From an uncultured Bacteroidia bacterium (GTDB taxonomy: Bacteria; Bacteroidota; Bacteroidia; Bacteroidales; UBA932): a DNA stretch of 64,000 bases. Positions 8,710-17,910 of the stretch are shown piece by piece. The stretch is taken from contig CADBAY010000003.1 in NCBI GenBank assembly GCA_902792815.1, positions 1 to 64,000 of the forward strand. Direction: 5' to 3'. The position numbers and the translations under genes are program-made. The notes under the pieces are model-generated. The model was not told the DNA's origin and did not search any database. It was given only the letters and a program-made list of their open reading frames with translations. The number at the start of each line of letters is the position of its first letter. The first letter of the stretch is position 1.

Positions 8710-9561
8710 ATGATACTTATTGCAGACAGCGGAGCTACTAAGACCGAGTGGGGGTGCGTGTCAAGGGACGGCAACACCCGTATAGGTTTTTTCAGCCAAG
8801 GGTACAACCCGAATTACATTACGGGCACTCAGATTGTGGCCGACATAAGGGCCAACATGCCTAAGGAGCTTGATCCTAACCTTGTAGATGAAATTTATTT
8901 CTATGGGGCCGGGGTTACGCCACTCCAGTATCCGTTCATGGAAAAGACCTTGCGGGAGGTGTTTACCAAGGCGGGCAAGGTGTTCATAGCCATGGATACT
9001 CTGGCCTCGTGCCGGGCCCTGCTGCAGGACGAGCCGGGGTTTGCAGCCATACTCGGTACCGGGGCCAACAGCTGCCTGTACGACGGTTGCAACGAGGGTC
9101 TTAACGTTGACAGCTGCGGATTCATCCTGGGCGACGAGGGATCGGGCGGAAACCTTGGCAAACGTCTCATAACGGACTACATACGCCGTAACATGCCTCC
9201 CAAAGTATATGAACTGGTGGGAAAAGAGCTCGGGCACAACAACGACGAGTTGCTGGACATCATCTACACCAAACCCTTCCCCAACCGTTTCTGCGCCCAG
9301 TATGCCCGGTTCATTAATGAGCACTTGGATTTCGATCCATACTTCCCGGACCTGGTCACCGACGCCTTCCGGCAGTTTTTCAAGTTAATTGTCACCCATT
9401 ACCCTGACTATCAGAAATATACATTCAACGCCGTAGGCTCCGTGGCCTACTATTTCAAACCCCTCCTCCAGCCAGTAGTTGAAGAATTCGGCATGAGGAT
9501 GGGCATCATCCTCAAAGCCCCTATGGAAGGACTCATCAAGTATCATTTGAACAATGGCTAA
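8710..9561 (+). CDS. BadF/BadG-type amino-sugar kinase (GlcNAc or MurNAc kinase)
   Basis: The 283-residue protein has the ASKHA kinase signature at the N-terminus (DSGATKTEW) and GTGANS plus GFILGDEGSGG in the middle, as in the BadF/BadG/BcrA family (COG2971) that includes NagK and the MurNAc kinase MurK of Tannerella forsythia. It would phosphorylate an imported amino sugar in the cytoplasm. Given murQ in the same operon, MurNAc is the more interesting substrate, since MurQ needs MurNAc-6-phosphate; GlcNAc is equally possible from sequence alone. Its end overlaps the permease start by 8 bases, which suggests translational coupling. Confidence 0.85.
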   Translation: MILIADSGATKTEWGCVSRDGNTRIGFFSQGYNPNYITGTQIVADIRANMPKELDPNLVDEIYFYGAGVTPLQYPFMEKTLREVFTKAGKVFIAMDTLASCRALLQDEPGFAAILGTGANSCLYDGCNEGLNVDSCGFILGDEGSGGNLGKRLITDYIRRNMPPKVYELVGKELGHNNDELLDIIYTKPFPNRFCAQYARFINEHLDFDPYFPDLVTDAFRQFFKLIVTHYPDYQKYTFNAVGSVAYYFKPLLQPVVEEFGMRMGIILKAPMEGLIKYHLNNG

Positions 9562-10747
9562 AAGCAACAAATACATAATCCCCCTGGCGTTCATAGGGAT
9601 GATGTTTTTTACCGTGGGCTTTGCCACCGGTATCAACGGGTACTTCGTGCCGTTCCTGGAGAACAACCTCCATCTTACTTCGGCACAGAGCTATCTGGTT
9701 ATCGCCGCCACTTTTCTGGCGTTCCTGGTGTTCAGCTTCCCGGCCTCCAGCATAATTGCCAAGATAGGCTACAAGCGCACCATGTCGCTGAGTTTCTTTA
9801 TGTTTGCGCTGGCCTTCGGGCTCTTCATCCCCGCCGCAAGGCTCGAGAGTTTCGCGCTGTATCTGCTGGCGTGCTTCATAAGCGGCACCGCCAATACGGT
9901 GCTGCAGGCCGCCATCAATCCGTATGTGACTATTCTGGGCCCTATCGACAGTGCCGCCCGGCGTATAAGCATTATGGGAATCTGCAACTCCTGCGCCCTT
10001 GCCCTGCCGTCGGTGTTCATTGCCGCCGTTACCCGCAAGCCCATCGAGGCGGTAGGGCTTCAGGACTTGGATAAGCCGCTGATAATCATCATAGCCGTGG
10101 TTGTACTGCTGGGTATTATCACCATCTTCGCTCCGCTTGAAGAAATCAAGGCGGAAGGGGAGGAGAACCCCGAAGACTGCCCCTATGCAGCAGGCAAAAA
10201 GAGCATCTGGCAGTTTCCTCACCTGGTGCTTGGCGCACTTGCCCTCTTTGTGTATGTGGGAGTTGAGAACTTGGCGCTGCTCACCGTTCTTGACTACGCC
10301 CAGGGCCTCGGCCTCTCCAACCCCGAGAGCTACACCATCTGGCCGGGCATAGGCATGGCCGCCGGATACATTCTCGGCATAGTTTGCATCCCCAAAATCA
10401 TCTCCCAGGTAAAGGCCCTGCGCATCTGCACCTGGGTAGCGGTTATCGACTCGCTGCTCATCGTCCTCACGCCCCCGCAGGTGTCGGTGTGGTGCGTGGC
10501 GCTGCTTAGCTTCGCCTGCTCGCTGATGTACCCGGCCATCTGGCCCCTTGCCATAACGGAACTGGGCAAATTCACCAAGAAGGGTTCCTCGCTGCTGGTG
10601 GCCTCCATCGGCGGCGGTGCCCTCATACCCCTGCTCTTCGGCGCAATGAAAGACTGGGTAGGCATGCAGAACGCCTACTGGATCTGCCTCCCGTTCTATC
10701 TGCTCATAATGTACTACGCATATTACGGATACAAGATTCGCAAATGA
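9554..10747 (+). CDS. MFS sugar permease, FucP/NagP type
   Basis: The 397-residue protein has about twelve hydrophobic segments and resembles the FucP family, which in Bacteroidetes includes glucose, galactose, fucose and GlcNAc permeases. Landmarks are the N-terminal FIGMMFFTVGFATGINGYFVP and GTANTVLQAAINPYVTILGP. It sits in the inner membrane and probably brings the released amino sugar to the kinase encoded just before it, with which it overlaps by 8 bases. The substrate cannot be read from sequence. It overlaps the next gene by ATGA. Confidence 0.85.
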   Translation: MAKSNKYIIPLAFIGMMFFTVGFATGINGYFVPFLENNLHLTSAQSYLVIAATFLAFLVFSFPASSIIAKIGYKRTMSLSFFMFALAFGLFIPAARLESFALYLLACFISGTANTVLQAAINPYVTILGPIDSAARRISIMGICNSCALALPSVFIAAVTRKPIEAVGLQDLDKPLIIIIAVVVLLGIITIFAPLEEIKAEGEENPEDCPYAAGKKSIWQFPHLVLGALALFVYVGVENLALLTVLDYAQGLGLSNPESYTIWPGIGMAAGYILGIVCIPKIISQVKALRICTWVAVIDSLLIVLTPPQVSVWCVALLSFACSLMYPAIWPLAITELGKFTKKGSSLLVASIGGGALIPLLFGAMKDWVGMQNAYWICLPFYLLIMYYAYYGYKIRK

Positions 10748-11853
10748 AACGCCTCCTGCTGGTCATAGCGGCGCTGATAGTCAGCGTGGACATTTGGGCA
10801 TGCACCACTGCCGTAGTGAGTGCCGGAGCTTCCGCCGACGGACGCCCCATGCTCTGGAAGCAGCGCGACGCTCCCGACCCGTATAACGTCATAGCGCACA
10901 TCAAGGGCGGCAAATACGCCTTCACGGCCCTGTTTCCCACCAAAGACTCCCTGCACACCAGGGCTTACGCCGGTATCAACGAGGTTGGCTTCGGCATTAT
11001 GAACAACCTCTCCTACAACCTTGCTCCCGACTCTCTGGTCGGCAGCACCAGGGCGGGCGCGCTCATGGCAAAGGCCCTTTCGGAATGCCGCACGCTGGAG
11101 GACTTCGAAGCCCTCCTGCGCAGTCCTTCCAAGCCCCTGCACCAGAGTTCCAACTTCGGGGTGATAGATGCCCTTGGCGGCGCTGCTTATTTTGAAGTAT
11201 CTGATACATCTTTCGTGCGTTACGACGTGCCGGAGGGCGGTATCCTGTACCGCACCAACTATTCACTCTCGGGCGATGAAGGCCGGGGGCGAGGCTTTGA
11301 GCGTTATGCCACTATGGGGCGGCTGACCGCAAAGGTTAAGCGCTATTGTCCGGCTTTTTTCTTCAAGACCGGGCGCAGCCACATCCAGCACGGCGCCGAT
11401 TCACTCCGGAGGCGCTGCAGCGGCTGGCTGCTTGAGCACGACTACGTCCCGCGTCCCACTACTACAGCATCAATAGTAATAGAGGGAGTGCCGCAGGGTG
11501 GCAATGAACTCTCGGGCATGCTTTGGTGCGCCACTGGATATACCCCCTGCTCCTATGCTATTCCGGTTTGGGTAGCTGCGGGAGACGAAATTGCGGAGCC
11601 CTTGCTTGGCGAGGCCAACTTGCTGTCAGTTAGCCTGAAGGAGAGAGTGCACTCTCATCCTGACCATCCCAAGATGATGGATGTCAAGCAGCTAAGGAAG
11701 ATCAGGCGTGCTGTTATCAGGGCGGAGCGACGTGAAGCCCGGGCCGCCCGTACGCTGCTGCGGCGCGGCGCTCCCGGTATCGACGCCATACGTAGTTACA
11801 ATACCGCCGCCGAAAGGCGTTTCGAACAATTCAAGAATAAGCTTTCGCAATGA
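10744..11853 (+). CDS. Secreted Ntn-type amidohydrolase (C45/acyl-CoA:6-APA acyltransferase-like)
   Basis: The 369-residue protein has a signal peptide ending WA, followed by Cys20 in CTTAVVSAGASADGRPMLWKQRD. This resembles the Bacteroidetes branch of linear-amide C-N hydrolases in which the Cys uncovered by processing is the nucleophile. YAGINEVGFGIMNN and SSNFGVIDALGG are further family landmarks. It would cut an amide bond in the periplasm or at the surface, possibly in a muropeptide-like compound; the substrate is unknown. The same Cys could instead be a lipid anchor, but the lipobox (DIWAC) is poor. It overlaps both neighbours by 4 bases. Confidence 0.75.
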   Translation: MKRLLLVIAALIVSVDIWACTTAVVSAGASADGRPMLWKQRDAPDPYNVIAHIKGGKYAFTALFPTKDSLHTRAYAGINEVGFGIMNNLSYNLAPDSLVGSTRAGALMAKALSECRTLEDFEALLRSPSKPLHQSSNFGVIDALGGAAYFEVSDTSFVRYDVPEGGILYRTNYSLSGDEGRGRGFERYATMGRLTAKVKRYCPAFFFKTGRSHIQHGADSLRRRCSGWLLEHDYVPRPTTTASIVIEGVPQGGNELSGMLWCATGYTPCSYAIPVWVAAGDEIAEPLLGEANLLSVSLKERVHSHPDHPKMMDVKQLRKIRRAVIRAERREARAARTLLRRGAPGIDAIRSYNTAAERRFEQFKNKLSQ

Positions 11854-13172
11854 CTTTTACACCCTGGACACTGCTGATAGATGTAGGTATTGTTTCGCTC
11901 CTCCTGCTGCTCGGAAAGCTGCTGCGGAGCAAGGTGCGCATTATCCAGCGATTCTTCATTCCTCCAAGCCTGCTGGCCGGAATAACCGCTCTTGTGCTGG
12001 GGCCTGAAGTGCTTGGCTGGCTGCCGTTGAGTTCCAATATGGGCACCTATGCCGGTATTCTTATAGCTTTGGTGTTCAGCTGTATACCTTTTACGTCGCA
12101 AAAGAGCCAGACCAAAGGTGGTGCGCGTGTAGGACGTATGTGGGCCTATTCCCAGGCAGGCATGCTGCTGCAGTGGGCTCTGGGAGGAGCCCTTGGACTT
12201 TGGGTTCTCAGCCGCCTGTGGCCGGTAAACGAAGCTTTCGGCCTTTCGATGCCTGCCGGATTCTGCGGCGGACACGGCACGGCCGCAGCCATCGGAGAGT
12301 CGTTTGCGTCGTACGGAGTTGAGGAAATGCAATCTCTTGCCATGACGGCTGCCACCGTGGGCATCATAGCCTCTGTAGTGATAGGAATGTGGCTCATCTC
12401 GTGGGGCGCCGCCCGCGGGAAGACCAAGTACATATGCGCCTTTGAGAATCTCTCGCCGGAATTGCGCACCGGCATCCTTCCTCCCGACAAGCGCAAGAGC
12501 ATGGGCATGGCTTCTTTCTCCGCCATATCGCTTGACTCCATGACCTTTAACTTTGCGGTAATCGCAATGGTGGCCCTGGGCGGATGGGGACTTACCAAAC
12601 TCATTGCCCTGGCGTGGCCCGCGCTGATGCTGCCGGTGTTCAGCTGCGCCTTCATCGTGGGTATCGTGGTTAAGTGGATAATGGGGCTTGTTAAGGCCGA
12701 CGAGCATATCTCCAAGCCCATCCTGGGGCACTTGAGCGGAGCTTTTACCGACTATCTGGTAGCATTCGGCGTGGCTTCCATCCGCCTGCAGATTGTGGGA
12801 CGCTACGTGGTGCCGCTGCTCATCCTGCTGGCCGTTGGCCTGGTGCTCACCCTTTTATACGTGTTCCTGATAGGTGCCCGTATCCACCGTACCGACTCGT
12901 TCGAAAAGTCCATCTTTACCTGGGGATGGTTTACCGGCACCATGGCAATGGGCATAGCCCTGCTTCGAATCACCGATCCCGATTCGCGCAGCGGCTGCCT
13001 TGACGACTATGCCTTCGCGTACCTGTACATAGCTCCCGTCGAAATAGCTCTTGTAAGCCTCTCGCCCCTAGCTTTCGGCAGCGGATTGGGATGGCTGTTC
13101 GTCACGGTGTGCGTGCTTGGCGGGGCCGGAATACTGGCGTTCAGCGCCCTCAAAGGTTGGTTCAGAAAGTAA
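11850..13172 (+). CDS. gltS: Sodium/glutamate symporter, GltS family
   Basis: The 440-residue membrane protein matches GltS, which takes up glutamate with sodium. It has about ten or eleven hydrophobic segments and the family loop AGFCGGHGTAAAIGESF. The C-terminal repeat contains GAFTDYLVAFGVAS and WGWFTGTMAMGIALLR. It overlaps the Ntn hydrolase by 4 bases and is followed by two peptidase genes, one of them an Asp/Glu-specific dipeptidyl-peptidase type. That grouping suggests uptake of glutamate freed from peptides, which are Glu-rich in both murein and pseudomurein. Confidence 0.85.
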   Translation: MTFTPWTLLIDVGIVSLLLLLGKLLRSKVRIIQRFFIPPSLLAGITALVLGPEVLGWLPLSSNMGTYAGILIALVFSCIPFTSQKSQTKGGARVGRMWAYSQAGMLLQWALGGALGLWVLSRLWPVNEAFGLSMPAGFCGGHGTAAAIGESFASYGVEEMQSLAMTAATVGIIASVVIGMWLISWGAARGKTKYICAFENLSPELRTGILPPDKRKSMGMASFSAISLDSMTFNFAVIAMVALGGWGLTKLIALAWPALMLPVFSCAFIVGIVVKWIMGLVKADEHISKPILGHLSGAFTDYLVAFGVASIRLQIVGRYVVPLLILLAVGLVLTLLYVFLIGARIHRTDSFEKSIFTWGWFTGTMAMGIALLRITDPDSRSGCLDDYAFAYLYIAPVEIALVSLSPLAFGSGLGWLFVTVCVLGGAGILAFSALKGWFRK

Positions 13173-13179
13173 CTACCAT

Positions 13180-15840
13180 ATGAAGAAATCAGTAAGAATA
13201 GTTGTGCTCTTGTTTGTGCTTTGCTCTGCGGTGCTCCCTTCGGGGGCGTCCGGCGGGCGCAAGGCAATGAAGAACAGTCCGGCCACAGGCCTCCGCTATC
13301 TGGAAAGCAGTTTCCACCTCTACGACTCGCTCCAGAAGCGTATCTGGAACTATGCCGAGACGGCCTACAACGAGCGCAAGAGTGCGGAGCAATGGGCCTC
13401 TTTCCTTGAAGGTGAAGGCTTTAAGGTCGAAAGAGGCGTTGCCGGTATTCCCACGGCTTTCGTGGCCAGCTACGGTGAGGGCTCTCCGGTCATCGGCATG
13501 ATGGCCGAGTATGACGCGCTCGCGGGTATGTCGCAAGATACGGTTGCTTACCGCAAAGCTCTCGTGGAGGGAGCCAACGGGCACGGCTGCGGCCATAATC
13601 TGCTGGGCACCGGTTCCGTAGCGGGCGCAGTGGCGGTGGCTAAATGGCTCACCGCGGGGCACAAGGGTACCGTCAAACTGTTCGGCTGCCCTGCCGAGGA
13701 GGGTGGCGGCGGCAAGGCATATATGATGCGCGAGGGCGTGTTTGAGGGGCTTGACGCCATGCTTGACTGGCATCCCGACACGCGCAACACTGTCAATACA
13801 TCTTCCGGACTTGCCAACGTGCAGGTGCAGTTTACATTTTCCGGCCGTTCTTCGCATGCTTCGGGAGCTCCCGAAGAGGGCCGCTCCGCCCTCGATGCCG
13901 TGGAGGCTTTTGACTATATGGTCAACCTTATGCGCGAGCACGTGCCTTCCAGCAGCCGAATCCACTATGTCATTACCGACGGCGGCAAGGCGCCCAATGT
14001 GGTGCCCGACAAAGCGGGCGTAAAATATTACTTCCGCAGTCCGTCACGTAAGGTGGTGGGAGAATTGCTCCAAAGGGCCCTGCAGGCTGCCGAAGGAGCC
14101 GCCATGGGTACGGGCACCACAATGGACTATGAGCTGCTTTCCGGCAACTACGAGCGCCTTCCCAACGAGGCCTTGTCGGAACTTATCGGCAAGAGCCTGG
14201 AGACAGTGGGAGGAATACAGCTGGACGCCCGGGAAATGGAGTTCGCCCGTGCCGTCGCCGCCGAGTCGGGAGTGAGTGCGGATCTGATCGACCGCCTCTC
14301 GGTGGTGGTGCCTCCTGCCGATGAAGGCTACGAGGCTTATGTGTCAAGTGACGTGGGCAACGTTACCTGGGCCGTGCCGACGGGCAGTTTCCGCTATGCC
14401 TGCTTTACTCCCGGGGGAGTCGGCCATAGCTGGCAGCAGGTGGCCTCGGCAGGCACGACGATAGGAACCAAAGGGGCGCTGGGCGCCGCCAAAGTACTGT
14501 ATCTCACCGCGTACGAGTTGCTTACCAATCCCTCTGCGCTTGAGCGCGTGCGCTCCGAATTCTTCTCCCGCAGGGGCCCCGACTTTAAGTTCGAACCGCT
14601 AATGGGCAACCGCCGCCCTCCTTTTATGGAAAGCGCTGACCTGAGTGCCGCCATGCCGGCGGTGCGCAGTTTTGCCTTGGTACCCCGGAACGCCGATGCA
14701 GCCGGCCTGGACGGGCTTTGCCGTCAGCACCTTTTGGAGTCCGGAGGCAAGGATGAGGCGGATATCAGCGGGCTGGATGTGTTCCTTCGCTCGTCGGGCA
14801 TTACCGACCAGGGCTCATCGGGCCGCTGCTGGTACTTTGCTACAGCCAACGTGCTCAAGGGAGACGGTAATTTCAGCACAGCCTACGCCTACTTCTACGA
14901 CATGCTGGAAAAGGCGAACTTGTTCCTGGTAAGGGTATGGGAGCACCGCAAGGAGGCCCTTGACAGCCGCTACAATACCTCCATCTTCGGCCGTCCGACC
15001 TGGGACGGCGGGCAGTTTGCAAACGCCATGTATCTGATTGATAAATACGGCATTGTGCCTCAGGAGATTATGCCCGATACCCCCGATGCCTACGATTCCG
15101 AGACACTTCGCGCCACACTTCGCACCCTTCTCCGCTCTTACGGCCTGCGCCTGAGGGAGAGTTCCGAGCCCGAAGCACTGCGTTCCGAGGCCCTTGGCGA
15201 GGTGTATAAAGTGCTGCAGGCAGCACTCGGAACACCTCCGGAAAATTTTAAATGGGAAGGTGAGCTTTATACTCCCTTGCAGTACCGCGATGCCCTTGGC
15301 CTTGCAGGATTCGGCTCCCGATATGCGCTTCTTATGAATGACCCGACGCGTCCCTACCATAAGATGTACAGGGTGGAGGATTCACGCAGTGCGGCCGACG
15401 CCCCGGAATGGACTTTCCTTAACCTGCCTGTGGAGGAACTCGAGGCCATAGGTGTGCGCTCCCTCAAGGGCGGGGCGCGATTCTATTTTACCGCCGATAC
15501 ATCCAAGGACGCCCTTATGCGCGAAGGAGTGTACGATGTGCGCCTTGCGCCTGTAGAATATATGGACAAGCGGCAGGAGTTCCTCAGCCGCGATGTGAGC
15601 TCTGCTCACGCCATGGCAATGTGCGGAGTGAAGCAGGAAGGTTCCGGCGAGTCCTGGCGCTGGGTGGCCGAGAACAGTTTCGGCGAGGCGCGCGGCTCCG
15701 GCGGCTACATAACCATGCAAGGCGCGTGGTGGCGCAAATATATGTTCCGTATGGCCGTTGAGCGCCAGTACCTTACCGGAGAGCAGCTTAGCGCACTCCA
15801 GACTACTCCCGAACTCATTCCCTGGTGGAACATTTACTAG
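13180..15840 (+). CDS. M20 amidohydrolase fused to C1B (bleomycin-hydrolase-type) peptidase
   Basis: The 886-residue product starts at ATG 13180, giving a signal peptide (MKKSVRIVVLLFVLC). Residues about 30-450 are an M20D amidohydrolase of the AbgB type: MAEYDALAG with Glu110 and Asp112, HGCGHNLLGTG with His135, Cys137 and His139, and PAEEGGGGK with Glu173-Glu174. Residues about 515-886 are a bleomycin hydrolase/PepC-type cysteine peptidase: QGSSGRCWYF with Cys550, SSAHAMAMCG with His810 and AENSFG with Asn832. Both halves keep their active-site residues. These families are normally separate and mostly cytoplasmic proteins, so an exported fusion is unusual. It probably trims amidated or short peptides in the periplasm. 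Confidence 0.82.
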   Translation: MKKSVRIVVLLFVLCSAVLPSGASGGRKAMKNSPATGLRYLESSFHLYDSLQKRIWNYAETAYNERKSAEQWASFLEGEGFKVERGVAGIPTAFVASYGEGSPVIGMMAEYDALAGMSQDTVAYRKALVEGANGHGCGHNLLGTGSVAGAVAVAKWLTAGHKGTVKLFGCPAEEGGGGKAYMMREGVFEGLDAMLDWHPDTRNTVNTSSGLANVQVQFTFSGRSSHASGAPEEGRSALDAVEAFDYMVNLMREHVPSSSRIHYVITDGGKAPNVVPDKAGVKYYFRSPSRKVVGELLQRALQAAEGAAMGTGTTMDYELLSGNYERLPNEALSELIGKSLETVGGIQLDAREMEFARAVAAESGVSADLIDRLSVVVPPADEGYEAYVSSDVGNVTWAVPTGSFRYACFTPGGVGHSWQQVASAGTTIGTKGALGAAKVLYLTAYELLTNPSALERVRSEFFSRRGPDFKFEPLMGNRRPPFMESADLSAAMPAVRSFALVPRNADAAGLDGLCRQHLLESGGKDEADISGLDVFLRSSGITDQGSSGRCWYFATANVLKGDGNFSTAYAYFYDMLEKANLFLVRVWEHRKEALDSRYNTSIFGRPTWDGGQFANAMYLIDKYGIVPQEIMPDTPDAYDSETLRATLRTLLRSYGLRLRESSEPEALRSEALGEVYKVLQAALGTPPENFKWEGELYTPLQYRDALGLAGFGSRYALLMNDPTRPYHKMYRVEDSRSAADAPEWTFLNLPVEELEAIGVRSLKGGARFYFTADTSKDALMREGVYDVRLAPVEYMDKRQEFLSRDVSSAHAMAMCGVKQEGSGESWRWVAENSFGEARGSGGYITMQGAWWRKYMFRMAVERQYLTGEQLSALQTTPELIPWWNIY

Positions 15841-15846
15841 TATCAT

Positions 15847-17910
15847 ATGAAAAAGACCATACTCCTGCTCCTTAGCCTTGCCCTGTCTTTCCAGGCACTT
15901 GCCGACGAAGGCATGTGGCTCCCCAACCTTATAGCCAGGCGGATTGACGATATGGGCGCCAAAGGCTGCCGCCTTAGCGCTGAAGACATCTACAGCATCA
16001 ACCAGGCGTCGCTCAAAGACGCCGTGGTGCTGTTCGGTTCCGGCTGTACCGGCGAACTGGTGTCGCCCAAGGGCCTTCTGTTTACCAACCACCACTGCGG
16101 CTACAGCTTCATCCAGCGCCACAGCAGCGTGGAGCACGACTATCTCAAAGACGGATTCTGGGCTATGTCGCCCGCCGAAGAACTGCCAAACCCGGGCCTT
16201 ACGGTGAGCTTCCTTGAGAGGATGCAGGATGTGACCGGCGTCATTCTGTACGGCTGGAATCCTTCGATGGGCGAGGAGGCGCGTGACTCGGTGGCAAAGG
16301 CCAACAGCGCCCGCCTCCAGAAAGAGGTAGCCGACCCGGAGAATGGCATAAGCGCCTCGGTGGAAGCACTTTACTATGCCAACCAGTATTATCTTTTCGT
16401 TTACAGGGTATATCGTGACGTGCGTCTTGTGGGCGCACCTCCCTCGTCGATAGGCAAGTTCGGAGGCGATACCGACAACTGGATGTGGCCCCGCCATACC
16501 GGCGACTTTTCCATATTCCGCATCTATGCCTCCCCGGACGGAAAACCGGCGGATTATTCGCCCTCCAACGTGCCCTACCGACCCAAAAAGTACTTCAGCA
16601 TCTGCCGTGACGGAGTAAAGGAAGGGGACTTTACTTTTGTGTACGGATGTCCCGGAAGCACCCGTGAGTACGTCCACTCCGAGGAGGTCAGGTACATAGG
16701 CGAAGTGTCCGACCCTCAGAAGATTGCGCTGCGCACCCTAAGGCTCGGCATCCAGAAGAAGTATATGTCGCAGAGCCAGGAGGTCCGCATCCAGTATTCT
16801 GCCAAGAACGCTTCGGTCTCGAACGCTTGGAAGAAGTGGCAGGGGGAGTCGAAGGGCATCAAGCGTCTCCGCACTGTGCAGGCCAAGCGGGAGTACGAAC
16901 GCCGCTTCAATGAATGGGCTGCCGGAGGGCCTTACGAGGGCCTTACGGAGCGGCTGGAGGATATCTACAAGCGCCGCGAGCCGTACTATCTTGCTTACGA
17001 GTATTTCAACGAGACGGTGCGCAGCCTCGAGCTGCCCTCCCTGGCATCTCACGTTTACGGAGCGCTCAAGCTGGGGCGGCCGGTAGATGCAATGGCGCGC
17101 AATTTCTTCAAGGATTACTACCGCCCCATCGACCAGGAGTCGTTCGTCGCTTTGCTTAAGGCCTTTGGGCAGAATATGCCCGAGGATTTTCAGCCTGCCT
17201 ATTATAAAGACAAACTCCGCAGCTACGGCACGGTTGAGGCTTGGGCGGAAGATATTTACTCCCGCAGCCTGTTCTGCAATGCCGATGCTGTGGCTTCCCT
17301 GGGGGCGGAAGATGTGGCTCTTGTGGAAGCCGACCCCGCTTTTGAGGTTTACAACGCTTTCCAGAAGTGGATGAACTCCGACATCATGCCCGTCCTTCGT
17401 GCCGCCGAAAAGGAACTTAAAGCGGCAAACCGCCTGTATATGAAGGCGCAGATGGAATTCGAGCCGGAGCGTGACTTTTATCCCGACGCCAATCTTACCC
17501 TGCGCGTGGCTTACGGCAAGGTGGCGGGGTACAAACCTGCGGACGCGGTGTATTATGCTCCGGTGTCAACCCTCACCGGCATAATGGAGAAAGACAATCC
17601 CGATATTTTCGATTACAACATCCCCCAGTCGCTGCGTGATATCTATGCTGCCGGAGGTTGTGAAGACCAGCCTGTGTGCTTCCTTGCCACCAACCACACT
17701 ACCGGCGGCAATTCCGGAAGCCCTGTCCTGAATGCCGACGGCCTTCTGGTGGGCATCAATTTCGACCGGGTTTGGGAAGGCACCATGAGCGACCTTGTGT
17801 ACGATCCCGTCTATTGCCGCAATATAAGCCTCGACGTGCGCTACCTGCTCTTCATAATCGAACAGATAGGGCACGCCGGCTGGTTGTTTGATGAAATGAG
17901 CTTTAGCTAG
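15847..17910 (+). CDS. S46 dipeptidyl-peptidase, DPP11 type (Asp/Glu-specific)
   Basis: The 687-residue protein has a signal peptide (LALSFQALA) and the S46 layout: DEGMWLPNL at the mature start, TNHHCGY with the catalytic His (82 or 83), [16 protein letters not shown] with the Asp, and TGGNSGSPV with Ser623. In Porphyromonas S46 enzymes the residue 18 positions after the Ser sets specificity: Gly in DPP7 and Arg in DPP11. Here it is Arg641 (NFDRVW), so cleavage after Asp or Glu at the second position is predicted. It starts six bases after the fusion gene and closes the operon; its TAG shares CTAG with the stop of the convergent arcB. Confidence 0.88.
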   Translation: MKKTILLLLSLALSFQALADEGMWLPNLIARRIDDMGAKGCRLSAEDIYSINQASLKDAVVLFGSGCTGELVSPKGLLFTNHHCGYSFIQRHSSVEHDYLKDGFWAMSPAEELPNPGLTVSFLERMQDVTGVILYGWNPSMGEEARDSVAKANSARLQKEVADPENGISASVEALYYANQYYLFVYRVYRDVRLVGAPPSSIGKFGGDTDNWMWPRHTGDFSIFRIYASPDGKPADYSPSNVPYRPKKYFSICRDGVKEGDFTFVYGCPGSTREYVHSEEVRYIGEVSDPQKIALRTLRLGIQKKYMSQSQEVRIQYSAKNASVSNAWKKWQGESKGIKRLRTVQAKREYERRFNEWAAGGPYEGLTERLEDIYKRREPYYLAYEYFNETVRSLELPSLASHVYGALKLGRPVDAMARNFFKDYYRPIDQESFVALLKAFGQNMPEDFQPAYYKDKLRSYGTVEAWAEDIYSRSLFCNADAVASLGAEDVALVEADPAFEVYNAFQKWMNSDIMPVLRAAEKELKAANRLYMKAQMEFEPERDFYPDANLTLRVAYGKVAGYKPADAVYYAPVSTLTGIMEKDNPDIFDYNIPQSLRDIYAAGGCEDQPVCFLATNHTTGGNSGSPVLNADGLLVGINFDRVWEGTMSDLVYDPVYCRNISLDVRYLLFIIEQIGHAGWLFDEMSFS

